Source: Selaginella moellendorffii (Eukaryota; Streptophyta; Lycopodiopsida; Selaginellales; Selaginellaceae). Taken from it: DNA of 64,000 nucleotides. Each line of letters starts with the position of its first letter. Position 1 is the first letter of the stretch. Location: contig NW_003314274.1 in the NCBI RefSeq assembly GCF_000143415.4, forward strand, positions 716,104 to 780,103, written 5' to 3'. Shown piece by piece: positions 32,867-44,409 of this stretch. A program made the translations under genes and the position numbers. Under the pieces are notes generated by a model. That model was not told the DNA's origin, ran no database searches, and was given only the letters and a program-made list of their open reading frames with translations.

Positions 32867-33995
32867 TGTAAGCCACAATTTTTTTCCTTTCGAATTTGCC
32901 AGCTTACTTTATTTATCCGACCAACACCGCCTTGGCCTTTGCTAAGTTCCCTTGCCAACGTTCCTACCTATTGTACTAGCTCCTACTTGGTCCTACTTGG
33001 TTTCAGCTACTCACTGCACAAGCAATGAAGCATTAGCCATCCATCCACGGATTCCCAAATCTCTCTCAATCCCCCTCTTTGGGTTAGACTAGACTTAAAG
33101 TTTGGCTACACTCCCTACGGGCACAAGCAGCTAAGCACACCAAGCCTCAAAGTTCCTAACATCTCTTGGTACAACAAGGCTTGATCATGGGACCCTCTAA
33201 ATCCCAAGCCTTGGGTTCAACATTTGCTTCGGGATGCCAAGGGGAAACATCGTGGAATAACGGCCCGGTATGGGTACCTCTACCCCCCCACTTCCATCCC
33301 AAAGAGAAGGCCCAAGCCCCTAGGAAGGGTGAGGACCAATCCGCAAGGTACTCAAGTGGGGCACCACTCCACATGAGTCGGGAGCACTGCAGTCAGTTTC
33401 CCTTCCGGGAGTGGGAGCTGCTCTTGAGCACTTCCTTGGGTGGCCCCTCTAGCACCACCCAAGTCCATGCTCACTCCCACCCAAGGTCTTTTGGCCACAA
33501 TCTCAACCTTAAGTTAGTTTAGAAGCACCACTAAAGAGTTCTTTCAAGATTGGTTCCTAGACCTCACTATCCCTACTATACTTTTAGAACCCCTAGCAGC
33601 CCACCCCCCCCTGGGAGACACACACTTTGGGCTTTCACCCCTCGACCTATATTAATACTTAGACTTAGACTCGATCTCGGACTCAATCTCGGACCCAACT
33701 TCAGACTCGAGCTCAGACTCGACCTCGGACCTGATCTCAAACTCGACCTCGGACTCAACCTCGGACTTGGTCTCAGACCCAATCTCAGATCTCGGACTCC
33801 GTCTCTAACTCGGTCTTGAACTCGGTCTCAAAGTCGGTCTTGGACTCGATCCCAGACTCTATCTCGAACTCGGTCTCAGAGTTGGTTTTGGACTCAATCT
33901 CAGACTCGGTCCCATCCGATGAACTCTTTATTATTTCAGTCGTGTTTTCGGGGATCCTTTTAGTCTATGACATCTCAGGGATTTGGTTCCTTATA
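32867..33995 (-). repeat. Element G 3' LTR
   Basis: 1129 bp, plus strand TGTAAGCC...CCTTATA (CA end mutated to TA). Holds the shared promoter-like module (about 33565-33640) and a degenerate CTCGGACTC minisatellite at about 33650-33915. Similar to the solo LTR 52926-54080 and to 51031-51700. Confidence 0.8.
33650..33915. repeat. Degenerate minisatellite in the G 3' LTR
   Basis: Repeats of about 11-12 bp of the form GACTCGATCTCG / GACTCGGTCTCA. Counterparts lie at 51355-51620 and, inverted, 52990-53290. Confidence 0.8.
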
Positions 33996-34611
33996 ACTCC
34001 ACCACCCACAAAAGAAGTTCGATGCCCACATCGAACGTCTTTTTTTAATTCTACGACTTGTTGGCCATGTCTTTGGGGGCATCCCCCCACTTAACAGTGT
34101 GCCTAAGTTAGCCTCCCTAGCCAAGAGCCCATGACAACGGAATATAGGTGTCCTTATACCCTAACTTCACCCCGCCCTAGTATGGGGTTGGGACTTGAAC
34201 CTAGCCTTGCTTTACTAGGGGGTTGGGACTCAAACCCAACCTCCGTAAAATACATTTATGGATTCGGCATCCCCGCGGGGAGTCGAGTGTAGTTCTCTAC
34301 GCTTGGTCGACTTAGCTAACCCATGCTAATTAGCTTACCTTTAGTGTGCCTCCGGGTCCTAACATATGCCATTACTCAATTTCACCAAATGATACTTTAT
34401 TTGAACTTTGCATAAGTACATAGAGTTTTGCCTTGCAGAAATTCCTTTACTAGATCTCGTGCATTCGTTATGTTCTCTTTCAGTTCCTATGTTGCTTCGC
34501 AGTGTAGAAATCCTTTCCACTTCATATGAAATTCCATCACTTGGCGTCTTTGTCACTTGCTCTTGCACGCATTAAGGATGGCCTCGACTTCGTATTCCTC
34601 TTCCCCTTGGA
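33996..34611 (-). other. Element G 3' untranslated region and PPT
   Basis: Sense TGTGGGTGGTGGAGT directly abuts the LTR and serves as polypurine tract. 34060-34340 is homologous to two blocks inside element F (45620-45780 and 45800-46030), for example CCAACCTCCGTA and the GGGGCATCCCCC hairpin. Confidence 0.6.
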
Positions 34612-35259
34612 TCACCTTAGGTAAAGTCTTACTTGGTCTTTGTGGAATGGATCCTCAAAGTATGGCTTGAGTAAGTTCATATGGAACACATGGTGCATCT
34701 TCCCCATCTCATAAGTCAAAGGTGGTAACCTACTGGTGAAAATCTTATCTCGATCTGAAATAATTTCTTTTGGCTTTCCCCGCACTTGAACTACTTGTTC
34801 GAAGAACAACTTTGCCACACCTTTTGCATCCACTTCTATTGTGGTGGGTATAAAATGTGCCATTTTTGAAAATCGGTCCACCACCACGAATATTGCATCA
34901 AACCCCTCACTTGGGGGGAGTCTTTTGATGAAGTCCATCATAAGACATTTCCACAAATGATCTGGAATTGGGATGTTTTGTAATAAGCCCCTACTAGCCT
35001 TAATCATGGATTTGACCTACTGATATGTTAGACATGTCTTTACATAGTCTTGGACGTATTTAGCCATATCTGGCCAGTGATACTTCCTCTTGAGTAAGCC
35101 CATCGTTTTGGGCACTCTGCTATGTCCCGCAAAAGGTCTGTCATGACACTTTTTTAAAGCTACCTTCCTTAGTTCCCGTTTTGGAACATACACTCTTGTT
35201 TGTTTATAATAGATGAGTCCATTGCATTTTGTATAACCTGTTTTCTCTTCCGTTGGCAA
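34612..35259 (-). pseudogene. Element G integrase with core deletion
   Basis: The HHCC finger region (KKCHDRPFAGHSRVPKT ... TCLTYQ) and the first part of the catalytic core (LMMDFIKRLPPSEGFDAIF, VVVDRFSKMAHFIP, ISDRDKIFTS) are followed at once by the pol C-terminus (HVFHMNLLKPYFED). The stretch with the third acidic residue is deleted. A stop near 35010 also separates the two frames. Confidence 0.85.
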
Positions 35260-36057
35260 CTCACCTCTCTAGTGAGCTTCTTGCACCTTTTGGTTCCTCA
35301 GCAACACTTCTTGTGCTAGACCATTACGTTGTCCGCACATCATCCCAAAAGGTTATTGTCGTGCTAAATATCGCCAACTTCAAGCTTGATTTTCGACTTA
35401 GAGCATTTGCCATGATGTTGCTCTTCCCAGGTTTATACAAAATCTCGCAATCAAACTCAGCCAAAGAATTGGCCCACCGACCTTATTTCGCTCTTAGTTC
35501 GGGTTGTGACAAGAAGTGTTTCATTGCCACATTATCCGTGTAAACTTTGAAATGCCTCGCAACTCCTTGAGCGCCTTGACCACCGCAAATAATTCCTTCT
35601 CGTGGACAGGCCACTTTCGCTGAGCCTTGTCCAACTTCTTTAAGAAGAACGCCACTGGATGGTTGTCTTGCTGCACTTAACGCAAAGTCTGAAGCATTTG
35701 TTTCTACCTCAAAGTTCTTACCAAAGTTGGGTAACACCAACACAGGGGTCTTCCTCAACTTCCCTTTGAGGTGGACAAAAGTTGCCTCACATTCTGCTGT
35801 CCATACTATCTTCCCTTTACCCGTTTGGTCTGTTAAGGGTAGGGCTACTTTTGAATAGTGTTTGATAAACTTTTGGTAGTAGTTGTATAGCCCCAAGAAT
35901 GCCCTCAACTTATGTACATTTGATGGTCGCTCCCATTTCTAAATCACTTGGACCTTCTCAAGGTCCACCTTGAGCCCGTCCTTGCCCACCACATGCCTGA
36001 GAAACTTTACCTTTTGTTGAGCAACCTCACATTTGCTCTCTTTAGAATACAGCTTGT
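35260..36057 (-). pseudogene. Element G RT end and RNase H
   Basis: KLYSKESKCEVAQQKVKFL (RT thumb) then FLGLYNYYQKFIKHYSKVA and VLVLPNFGKNFEVETNASDF (RNase H), broken by shifts near 35.65 and 35.93 kb. The RT is split at 36057 by the solo LTR. Confidence 0.8.
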
Positions 36058-37948
36058 TGTGAGACATAAAATCCCTAGGCCCCAAAGTAGAGCTGGAAAG
36101 GGTGCCATGTGGTAGTGGCCGAAGCAAAAGCCAAACAAGCGTAACACATTTGGACTAAAAGCTCCGACTTGGAAGGTCGAGAGCAGGAGTGGAACTCCCA
36201 ACAAAGTGCTCAAGGAGCGAGCACGAGGCAACTAATAAGCAAGGCCCTAAAAAGGGACCCAAAAAGGACCAACACATGACACATGGGAGAGTCCGAGATG
36301 GACCGAGATGGAGTCCGAGATGGACCCGAGATGGAGTCCGAGATGGACCCGAGGTGGAGTCCGAGATGGACCCGAGGTGGAGTCCGAGATGGACCCGAGA
36401 TGGAGTCCGAGATGGACCGCGATGGAGTCCGAGATGGACCCGAGATGGAGTCCGAGATGGACTCGAGATGGAGTCCGAGATGGACCGAGATGGAGTCCGA
36501 GATGGACCCGAGATGGAGTCCGAGATGGAGTCCGAGATGGAGTCCGAGATGGAGTCCGAGATGGACCCGAGATGGAGTCCGAGATGGACCGACATGGAGT
36601 CCGAGATGGACCCGAGATGGAGTTCGAGGTGGAGTCTGAGATGGAGTCTGAGATGGAGTCTGAGATGGACTCGAGATGGAGTCCGAGATGGACCCGAGAT
36701 GGAGTCCGAGATGGACCGAGATAGAGTCCGAGATGGACCAAGATGGAGTCTGAGATGGACCCGAGATGGAGTCCGAGATGGACCCGAGATGGAGTCCGAG
36801 ATGGACTCGAGGTGGAGTCCAAGATGGACCCAAGATGGAGTCCAAAGTCAAGATCGAGACCGAGACCGAGACCGAGACTGGGACTGAGACCGAGGCCGAG
36901 GCCGAGACCAAGCCCAAGTCCAAGTCCAAGTCCGAGTCCGAGTCCGAGTCCGAGTCCGAATCTGAGTCCGAGTTCGAGTTCGAGTCTGAGAGGGTGAAAG
37001 CCCAAAGCGTTCATCTCCCAGACCCTAGGGGGTTTGGTGAGCTCCAAAAGTATAGTAAGGGGGAGGACTGCAGTGGAGCCAGTTTGGCCAAGAAAGGCCA
37101 GTTTGGCCCAGGAAGGCCAGACCCAGTGTTGGGTGATGAACTGACCACTGGGAAGTCCAAGACTAGAGTGAATACGGACTGACAAGCGGGGTAGCTTGGT
37201 GAAGTATTCAAGAGCCAACTCTAGTTCCCTCGGGAGATCGACTGGTCGATGCTCCCAGTCCTAGCACTACCTACTTGGATACCAGGTGTGGCTCAATGGA
37301 ACCTCACTCTAAGCCCATGGCTAGAGCACCTAAAGGCGGAAGGTGGGGAGAGTACCCACGGGGCTCGCGTAGGCGCACGGTATTCCAAAATGTTGTCCCG
37401 GAGTCCCAAATGGGGGAAAGGAGGAGGAGCGGTCCTCTAGTGTGGTGACTAAGGATATAGTCACATGGTGAGGAAGTCCCAGAGGACCATGGGACTTAGT
37501 GGTCGGGCCTGTGGGCCTTGATCTAGTGGCAGTGTCGGCGAACATGGCCATGGACAGAAAAGGGACTTGGTAGGAACTGATAAAGGGATATTGGGGAAGG
37601 CTATTCCCCATGTCTGTAAGCATCCTAAGAATGCTAAGGAGTGGATCTGGGTTGACCATTCGTGGACGGATGGCCCAGTCTTGGAGAGACGGGATTGTGA
37701 TGCAAGTGGTATTGGACCACTAGTGCGGCAAAGGTGAATGGGCATGGCCTTAGCGTAACAGGCCGATATGTCAGTGGTACCTTTGGGTGTCGGTCTTGGG
37801 ATTGGACACGTGGAGCACTTGGACCAAGTGCAAGGGATGACTGGCATGGATGCCATCCTCGGGGCTAGTCCTGAATTAGACTTAAGGAGGTTGTGAATGA
37901 GACTCCTCCAAGTGGTCAAAGGTGTGGTTAAGTGACTAAAGTAGAATG
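36058..37948 (+). repeat. Solo F-family LTR inside the G reverse transcriptase
   Basis: Starts TGTGAGACATAAAATCCC next to target base run CTTGT (36053-36057) and matches the F LTRs in inverse orientation, but stops about 20 bp short of the expected TTACA end. The missing end plus one target copy fit a deletion between two TG dinucleotides. The G reading frame resumes on both sides (FEKLKE / KLYSKE). Confidence 0.75.
36289..36850. repeat. GAGATGG minisatellite, about 560 bp
   Basis: Units of 10, 11 and 12 bp, GAGATGGACC, GAGATGGACCC and GAGATGGAGTCC, in irregular order, followed by CCGAGA and CCGAGT short repeats to about 36985. Several frames on both strands stay open by composition alone. 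Confidence 0.92.
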
Positions 37949-38510
37949 TTCCTTTAGTTTCTCAAACACCTTAGTCAAATGTTCGATATGCTCTTCTAGC
38001 ATCTTGCTAGAGATCAAGATGTTGTCAATATAAACAACCACAAAGTGATTTAGATAGGGTACAAAGATGTGGTTCATCAATGCCAAAAACGTTGCCGGTG
38101 CATTGCAAAGGGCATCATCAGAAACTTAAAGCTCCCATACCTTGTCCGACAAGTTGTCTTCTCGACATCTTCCTTTGTTACCTTGATCTGGTAGTATCCT
38201 GACCTTAGGTCAATCCTCGAGAAGTATTTTGCCTTTCCCAACCTATCGAATAGGTCCTCAATCCTTGGCAAAGGGTACTTGTTCTTCTTTGTATACTTCT
38301 TGAGCAACCGGTAGCCTATGCACATGCACATAGATTCATCTTTCTTTTTCATAAATAACACCGGTGCCCCATACGGTGACTTGCTCAACTTAACATACCC
38401 TTTGTCTATTAACTCTTTTAGTTGGCACTTGAGCTCCTCGAGTTCTTTTTGTTCAAACAATAGAGTGGGAAAACCACCACTTTAGCACCCTCGACTAGCT
38501 TAATCTTATG
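37949..38510 (-). pseudogene. Element G reverse transcriptase, N-terminal part
   Basis: RT blocks in order: [63 protein letters not shown] frameshift near 38.1 kb is followed by the active-site region, which reads YIDN (VVYIDNILI) in place of YxDD, so the enzyme is dead. Confidence 0.85.
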
Positions 38511-39640
38511 TTCTATCGGTCGTGTGGGGGCAACCCCGCCGGTAGCTCCTCCAGCATGGTATCTTGGAATTGGTCCAACACCCGTTGGATCACTAAAGGT
38601 ACTTCTTCCGTTCCCATCTTTTTGTTACTCTTCGCCGAGAGTAAGCATAAAAATGCTGCCTTAGTTCCTTTAGTGAGTTGTCCTTTTGTGGACACTAGGT
38701 TTAAGTAGGAGTTTTTGGCCTTACATTGTCCTACCTTTAGATATTGGGCCTTCACCCTAGATCATTCTCCCCGGGCATTCGCTAATACCACAAGGTTCCT
38801 ACCTTGTCCATGCAGGGTTATTACAAATCGATTGAACCAATCCATCCTGAAGATTACGTCAAATCCTACTATGTCCAATATGGTGAAATCCATGTCTACT
38901 TTCCATGTCCTTACTTCGACTCCCGTTTGTCGAAGTACCTCATCGTTGCTTTGGCTACCTTGAACAAACTCTATAGTCCTTGGTTCACCTAGCCACTGCA
39001 CCATTAGTCTAGCTTGCCGGACTATGTCTACAGCCACAAAATTATCCGAAGCACCCATGTCAATAAGGATTTTAACAATGCTACCTCCGAGATTCCCTTG
39101 AAGGGCTAGTAGATGTCGCGAACGACTCTCTACCAAAGTTGCTTGTATAATGAGTAACTTTGAGCTAGGGACTGAATCACTTACCTTAGTTTGGATTTTA
39201 CTCAACTTAATAGCTATATTAAGTTTGGCCTTCTTTGGGTAGGGACATTCCCTCAAAAAGTGTCTCACTTCACCACAATTGTAGCATACATTGTTCCCCA
39301 CGTTGTTAGTAGATTTGACGTTCTTATCTGTGAGTTTGTCTCTTTTTGCTTGACTCCCCCATGTACTTACTTGCTGGCCACCGGATCTGCCTTTCCAGAA
39401 CCCCAAGGACTCATTTTTAGAGAAACTCTTCTTGAATTTCCCTTTGCCATATGTTCCCCTTAATTTGGCCCCTTTGCTAAATGTGGACTTCGACCCCATT
39501 GTATTCCCTTCTCGCTGATTATCATTGAAATACACTTTGATAGCCACATCCAACGCTTCCTTGTAGTTGGTCGGGTTCCAATACATCACCTCATCGTGAG
39601 CCCAGGTTTGCAAGCCTAATACGTGACAAGTATCCTCTTT
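38511..39640 (-). pseudogene. Element G gag end and protease
   Basis: A frame at 39613-38762 has a CCHC knuckle (CYNCGEVRHFLREC), then a retropepsin region IVKILIDMGASDNFVAVD where the catalytic DSG/DTG is DMG, then FDVIFRMDWF. The knuckle fits gag; the protease is probably inactive. Confidence 0.8.
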
Positions 39641-39837
39641 TCCATAAACCCATTCACTTTTGAATGGTTCCGATTTGCTTCAGCCTACTCAGCTCATCCT
39701 TTAGGTGTAGAGTAGCATTCGGAGGAACATAAGTCACGAGGATCCTCGCCTTCATCATTTCCCAAGTAGCCACTAGTCCTTTGTTGGCCTCTGTCATTCT
39801 CCACCAAGACTTGGCATTATCTGCTAAGTATGGTTTT
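39641..39837 (-). pseudogene. Element G gag, N-terminal part
   Basis: Continues the gag frame with breaks up to the LINE insertion; its last 17 bp are the left LINE target copy (39838-39854). Confidence 0.45.
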
Positions 39838-39854
39838 GCAAATGGGACCTTCTC

Positions 39855-41596
39855 CGGGGTTTCTCCGGTTATGGAGCGCGTTTCCAGTCAACAGGGAATT
39901 GCCAAGGCGAGCGGAGGACTGGCTGAACCAGCCCCTGTTCTTCAACGACCTCTTCAAACTGGATGACAGGACGCTGGGCAGGGAGGACCACTACACAATC
40001 TGGAGAAAGCTACATAGCGCAGGCTTCCGAACTCTCAAGCAGCTGGTGCGGGTTCTGGACAAGGACAGGAGGAAGACTACGAGGCATATGCAGGTCTTTA
40101 ACCCGGGACGGTGGAGGAAAGTCCACCTTGATCTTCTTCGCATTATCAGAGCTGTGAGTGAGGCGAAGCAGGGGCAGCTCTGGCCTAGGCGTTGTCTCAA
40201 ATCTGGAGACTTTGTGGCTCTGCAACGGGACGTGGAGCCAGACAGGGAACGAGTTAGCTTGGGGGCCTGGACACGGGCGTTTACGGCCCCAACACCAGCT
40301 TGGGAGGACAGGGATGTGGAGGTATGGTTCGTTGTGTCTCCAGACCAAAATGTTGGGCGTCCTTTTCGAGTCTTGAGAGGCGACATGCTGTTGCCAGCAG
40401 GGGACGAACAGGTCATGCCGATGGTGACGGATGATGAGGTCAAGGGTAGGATTCGAGTAATACGACAGGCTCCGAAGCAGTCGGTGGTGGTTCAATCGTT
40501 GGCAGCACTAGAGGGGGAAGGCATTCTTAGATGGTGGCGACAGCAGCTCATCGAGGATCTGGATTGGGACCCCGCAGCATGGAAACGAGGAGCGAGAAGC
40601 TTCTTCTCCTTCGGCGTCAAGGAAGCAAGGGATGGTCTCTTGACCGGCAGGGAGGAGGCCCGAGGGGAGATCCCCAAGCTCTGGAAGAAATGGATCGAGC
40701 AAGGAGTTGAAGCTAATCAGGTGGTGGGCAACACGCTTGCGTTCTGGAAACTACCGGTACAGGAGAAAGTCAAGGCCACCTCTTGGTTGGTGGCAAATAA
40801 CGGGCTGCCGGTAGGACAGCGGTTCCAGGAAGAAGCATGCCGACGGTGCAAGGAGTGTGGCGAGCTGGAGACAACGCGACATGTCCTATGGGAATGTGAC
40901 GTGGCGAGAGAAGTTTGGCGACAGATCTTCAAGGCGACGCAGGAACTCGGCGACATTCCAGAGTTTGAGGCTCGGAGTGGGGATATCCTCCACTGGTTTG
41001 AGGGAGCTAGAGGCCCAGCCATTGGTCCAGCTTGGAGGCGTATTCGCTGCTACGGACGGCACCGATGGAACATGCGAGTCCGGTGGGACGTGACAGGGGC
41101 TGAAGTTGGGATGTCCATCTGGGAGGCGTTGGGCCATGAGCGCTGGTCCATTTGGAGGGCAACAGGACTGCAGGCACTTTGGGAGGCACGGAACCACTGT
41201 CGCTTTGATGGGCAGCAAGCGAGAATATCGGCAGTGGTGGTATCATGGTGGAGACTCACTCTTGCAGCGGTGCGTCTTCACTACACCATCCTGAAAGAGC
41301 AGGCGAAACCGAGGCAGCTCGAGGAGTGGAGATCTAGGTGGCTCCCATGCTTCGGCAAATTGGGAGGTGGCGAGATTCGCTGGCAGTGGCGCCCCCCAGA
41401 CTCTGTTCTAAGATCAGCTCGTGGGGGAGACTTGGACATCGACATGATTCGCTCGAGACGACCACGTCCACTTCTACTCCAGGACTAGGTCTAGCTGCGG
41501 CATATGAGGATCACGTAGAGTAGCTCATTGAGAGGGCGGCACGCCAATTTTTTGTATTAGTCCCATTGGGACATGGGGAATGTACATACACGTTCA
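39855..41596 (+). mobile_element. 5'-truncated LINE (non-LTR retrotransposon)
   Basis: 1742 bp flanked by 17-bp direct repeats GCAAATGGGACCTTCTC (39838-39854 and 41597-41613). One open frame to the stop at 41488 encodes the end of a LINE ORF2: the zf-RVT domain (FWKLPVQEKVKATSWLVANN, CRRCKECGELETTRHVLWEC) and the usual Trp-rich tail. The polymerase itself is missing, as expected after 5' truncation. The 3' end (ACATACACGTTCA) has no poly(A). Confidence 0.88.
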
Positions 41597-41613
41597 GCAA
41601 ATGGGACCTTCTC

Positions 41614-42346
41614 TGAGCTAAGTAACCACAATGCTTAGAAGTAGTCTTCCATATCATAAAACCAATCCTCCACCACCTTATAGTCATTCACTCCCTTAAA
41701 GACTAGTGAGGGCTTTGGTTTGTTCTTGGGAACTGCTTGAGGGATTGATTCTACTTTGGTTTATTTGACCTTGTTTGGTTTTGGCTCAATCCTTGTCGAA
41801 GGGTCTGCACCTTCTACATTGCCAGCATTTGCAATCTTTCACATTATTTTTCGCTTCTCATCACACTTTAACAAGAGTCTCTAGTGGGGCAGACGCTGCT
41901 TGCTCTTCAAGTCAGCCATGCCTTCCAGACTGCTACTCACGACATCACGGACGCTGCACAAGTGTCACACACTCGCTGAGGCTCCCGGACTCTAAACTTC
42001 AATGGCAGCAAGCTCCGCGCACTCGAGCAGTGGCCGCAGAAGATCTGGCCACAGAACCGACAGTGGTGGCAGCCAAGGGCATTAGTCTATGCCAATTGTC
42101 CTTCTAGAACATCCAATCGAGCCTTGAATGACTGAACCTCACCACCGGACTCCTATTTGGAACTTTCCTCACTGTAGTCCTCCTCATGTAAGGATTCCTC
42201 ATCCATAGCCTCTTGTTCGATCGTAGGCTCTAGCTCCGGAGGAGGTTCTATCTTTGCCTTGGTTCATTTACGCCTTGCCTTTGTCATCTCCCAGCAATCT
42301 ACCTCTATCATTCACTAGAACTAAGGAAAAGGCTCCGATACCATAA
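41614..42346 (-). pseudogene. Element G leader and gag start
   Basis: From the LINE target copy to the LTR, with primer site TGGTATCGGAGCC at 42343-42331. A GC-rich stretch at about 41890-42070 looks out of place and may be a further small insertion. No long frame survives. Confidence 0.5.
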
Positions 42347-42506
42347 TGTAAGCCACAATTTTTTTCCTTTCCAATTTACCAGCTTACCTCGTCTATCGAA
42401 CCAACACTACCTTGGCCTTTGCTAAGTTCCCTCGCCAAGGTTCTTGCCTATTGTACCAGCTACTACTTGTCCTACTTGGTTTCAGCTACTCACTGCACAA
42501 GCAACA
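42347..42506 (-). repeat. Element G 5' LTR, inner piece
   Basis: Matches the first 160 bp of 32867-33995; interrupted at 42507 by the F element. Confidence 0.8.
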
Positions 42507-44409
42507 TGTAAGCGACTAATTTTTCCATTCTACTTTAGTCACTTAACCACACCTTCGACCACTTGGAAGAGTCTCACTCACAACCTCCTTAAGTCCAATT
42601 CAGGGCTTGGGACTTACTAGCCCCGAGAATGGCATCCATGCCACTCATCCCTTGCATTTAGTCCAAGTGCTCCACGTGTCCGGTCCCAAGACCGACACCC
42701 CAAGGTACCACCGACATACTAGCCCATTACGCTAAGGCCATGCCCCTTTACCTTGGTCATACCGGTGGTCTAACACCACCTGCATCACAATCCCGTCTCT
42801 CAAGGACTGGACCATCCGTCCATGAGTGATCATTCCAGATCCACTCCTTAGCATCCTTAGGATGCCCACAAACGTGGGGAATAACCTTCCCCAATATCCC
42901 TTTTCTGGTCCCCACCAAGTCCCTTTCTGCCCACGGCCGTGTTCACCAACACTACCACTGGATCGAGGCCCATCGGCCCGACCACTAAGTCCCACGGTCC
43001 TCTGGGACTTCCTCACCACACGACTGTGTCCTTGGTCACTACCCCAGAGGACTGCTCCTCTTCCTTTCCACAGTCTGGGCCTTTGGGACAACATTTCGGA
43101 ACACCATGGCCTTACGCGAGCCACCTGGATACTCTCCCCACCTTTCGCCTTTAGGTGCTCTAGCCATGGGCTTAGAGCGAGGTTCCGTTGAGCCACGCCT
43201 GGTATCCAAGTAGGTAGTGCCACCCACACTTGGACTGGGAGCATCGGCCAGTTGATCTCCCGGGGGAACTAGAGCCGGCTCTTGAACACTTCACTAAGCT
43301 ACCCCGCTTGTCGGTCCGTATTCACTCTAGTCTTGGACTTCCTAGTGGTCAGTTCATCACCCAACACTGGGTCTGGTCTTCCTGGGCCAAACTGGCCTTT
43401 CCTGGCCAAACTGGCTCCACTGCAGTCCTCCCCCTTACTATACTTTTGGAGCTCACCAAACCCCCCAGGGTCTGGGAGACGAACGCTTTGGGCTTTCACC
43501 CTCTCAGACTCGAACTCGAACTCGGACTCGGACTCGGACTCGGACTCGGACTCGGACTCGGACTCGGACTCGGACTCGGACTCAGACTCGGACTCGGACT
43601 CGGACTCGGACTCGGACTCGGACTCGGACTCGGACTCGGGCTAGGGCTCGGTCTCAGCCTTGGCCTCGGTCTCGGCCTCGGTCCCGGTCTCGGTCCCAGT
43701 CTCGGTCTCGACCTCGGACTCCATCTCGGGTCCTTCTCGGACTCCATCTCGGACTCCATCTCGGTCCATCTCGGACTCCATCTCGGTCCATCTCGGACTC
43801 CATCTCGGACTCCGTCTCGGTCCATCTCGGGTCCATCTCGGACTCCGTCTCGGTCCACCTCGGACTTCATCTCGGACTCCATCTCGGGTCCATCTCGGAC
43901 TCCATCTCGGACTCCATCTCGGGTCCATCTCGGACTCCGTCTCAGTCCACCTCGGACTCCATCTCGGACTCCATCTTGGGTCCATCTCGGACTTCATCTC
44001 GGACTCCATCTCGGGTCCATCTCGGACTCCATCTCGGTCCACCTCGGACTCCATCTCGGGTCCATCTCGTACTCCAACTAGGGTCCATCTCGGACTCCAT
44101 CTCGGTCCACCTCGGACTCCATCTCGGGTCCATCTCGGACTCCAACTAGGGTCTGCCTCGGACTCCATCTCGGACACTTCCACGTGTCATGTGTTGGTCC
44201 TTTTTGGGTCCCTTTTTGGAGCCTTGCTTATTGCTCGCTTCGTGCGCGCTCCTTGAGCACTTTGTTGGGAGTTCCACTCCCGCTCTTGACCTTCCAAGTT
44301 GGAGCTTTTAGTCCAAACGTGTTACACTCGTTTGGGCTTTCGCTTCGGCCACTACCACGTGGCACCCTTTTCAGCTCCACTTTGGGGCCTAGGGATTTTG
44401 TGTCTCACA
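42507..44409 (-). repeat. Element F LTR 1
   Basis: About 1.9 kb, with the shared module at about 43430-43502 and the minisatellite 43500-44175. The boundary at 44409 follows from the solo copy at 36058, which begins exactly there. Confidence 0.8.
43500..44175. repeat. Minisatellite in F LTR 1
   Basis: Starts with about 23 units of the hexamer GGACTC (43503-43640), then CGGTCTC types, then 11-12-bp units CATCTCGGACTC / CATCTCGGGTC and CATCTCGGTC to 44175. Confidence 0.92.

Noticed and set aside
36289-36850. Regular repeats resembling a CRISPR array
   Set aside because: Units of 10-12 bp are contiguous with no unique spacers, and the DNA is plant nuclear.
36247-37218. Long ORFs (up to about 320 codons) in repeat regions, also at 43230-44081 and 49287-50213
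   Set aside because: They lie in LTR minisatellites with mixed 10-12-bp units, are open in several frames on both strands and vary between LTR copies.
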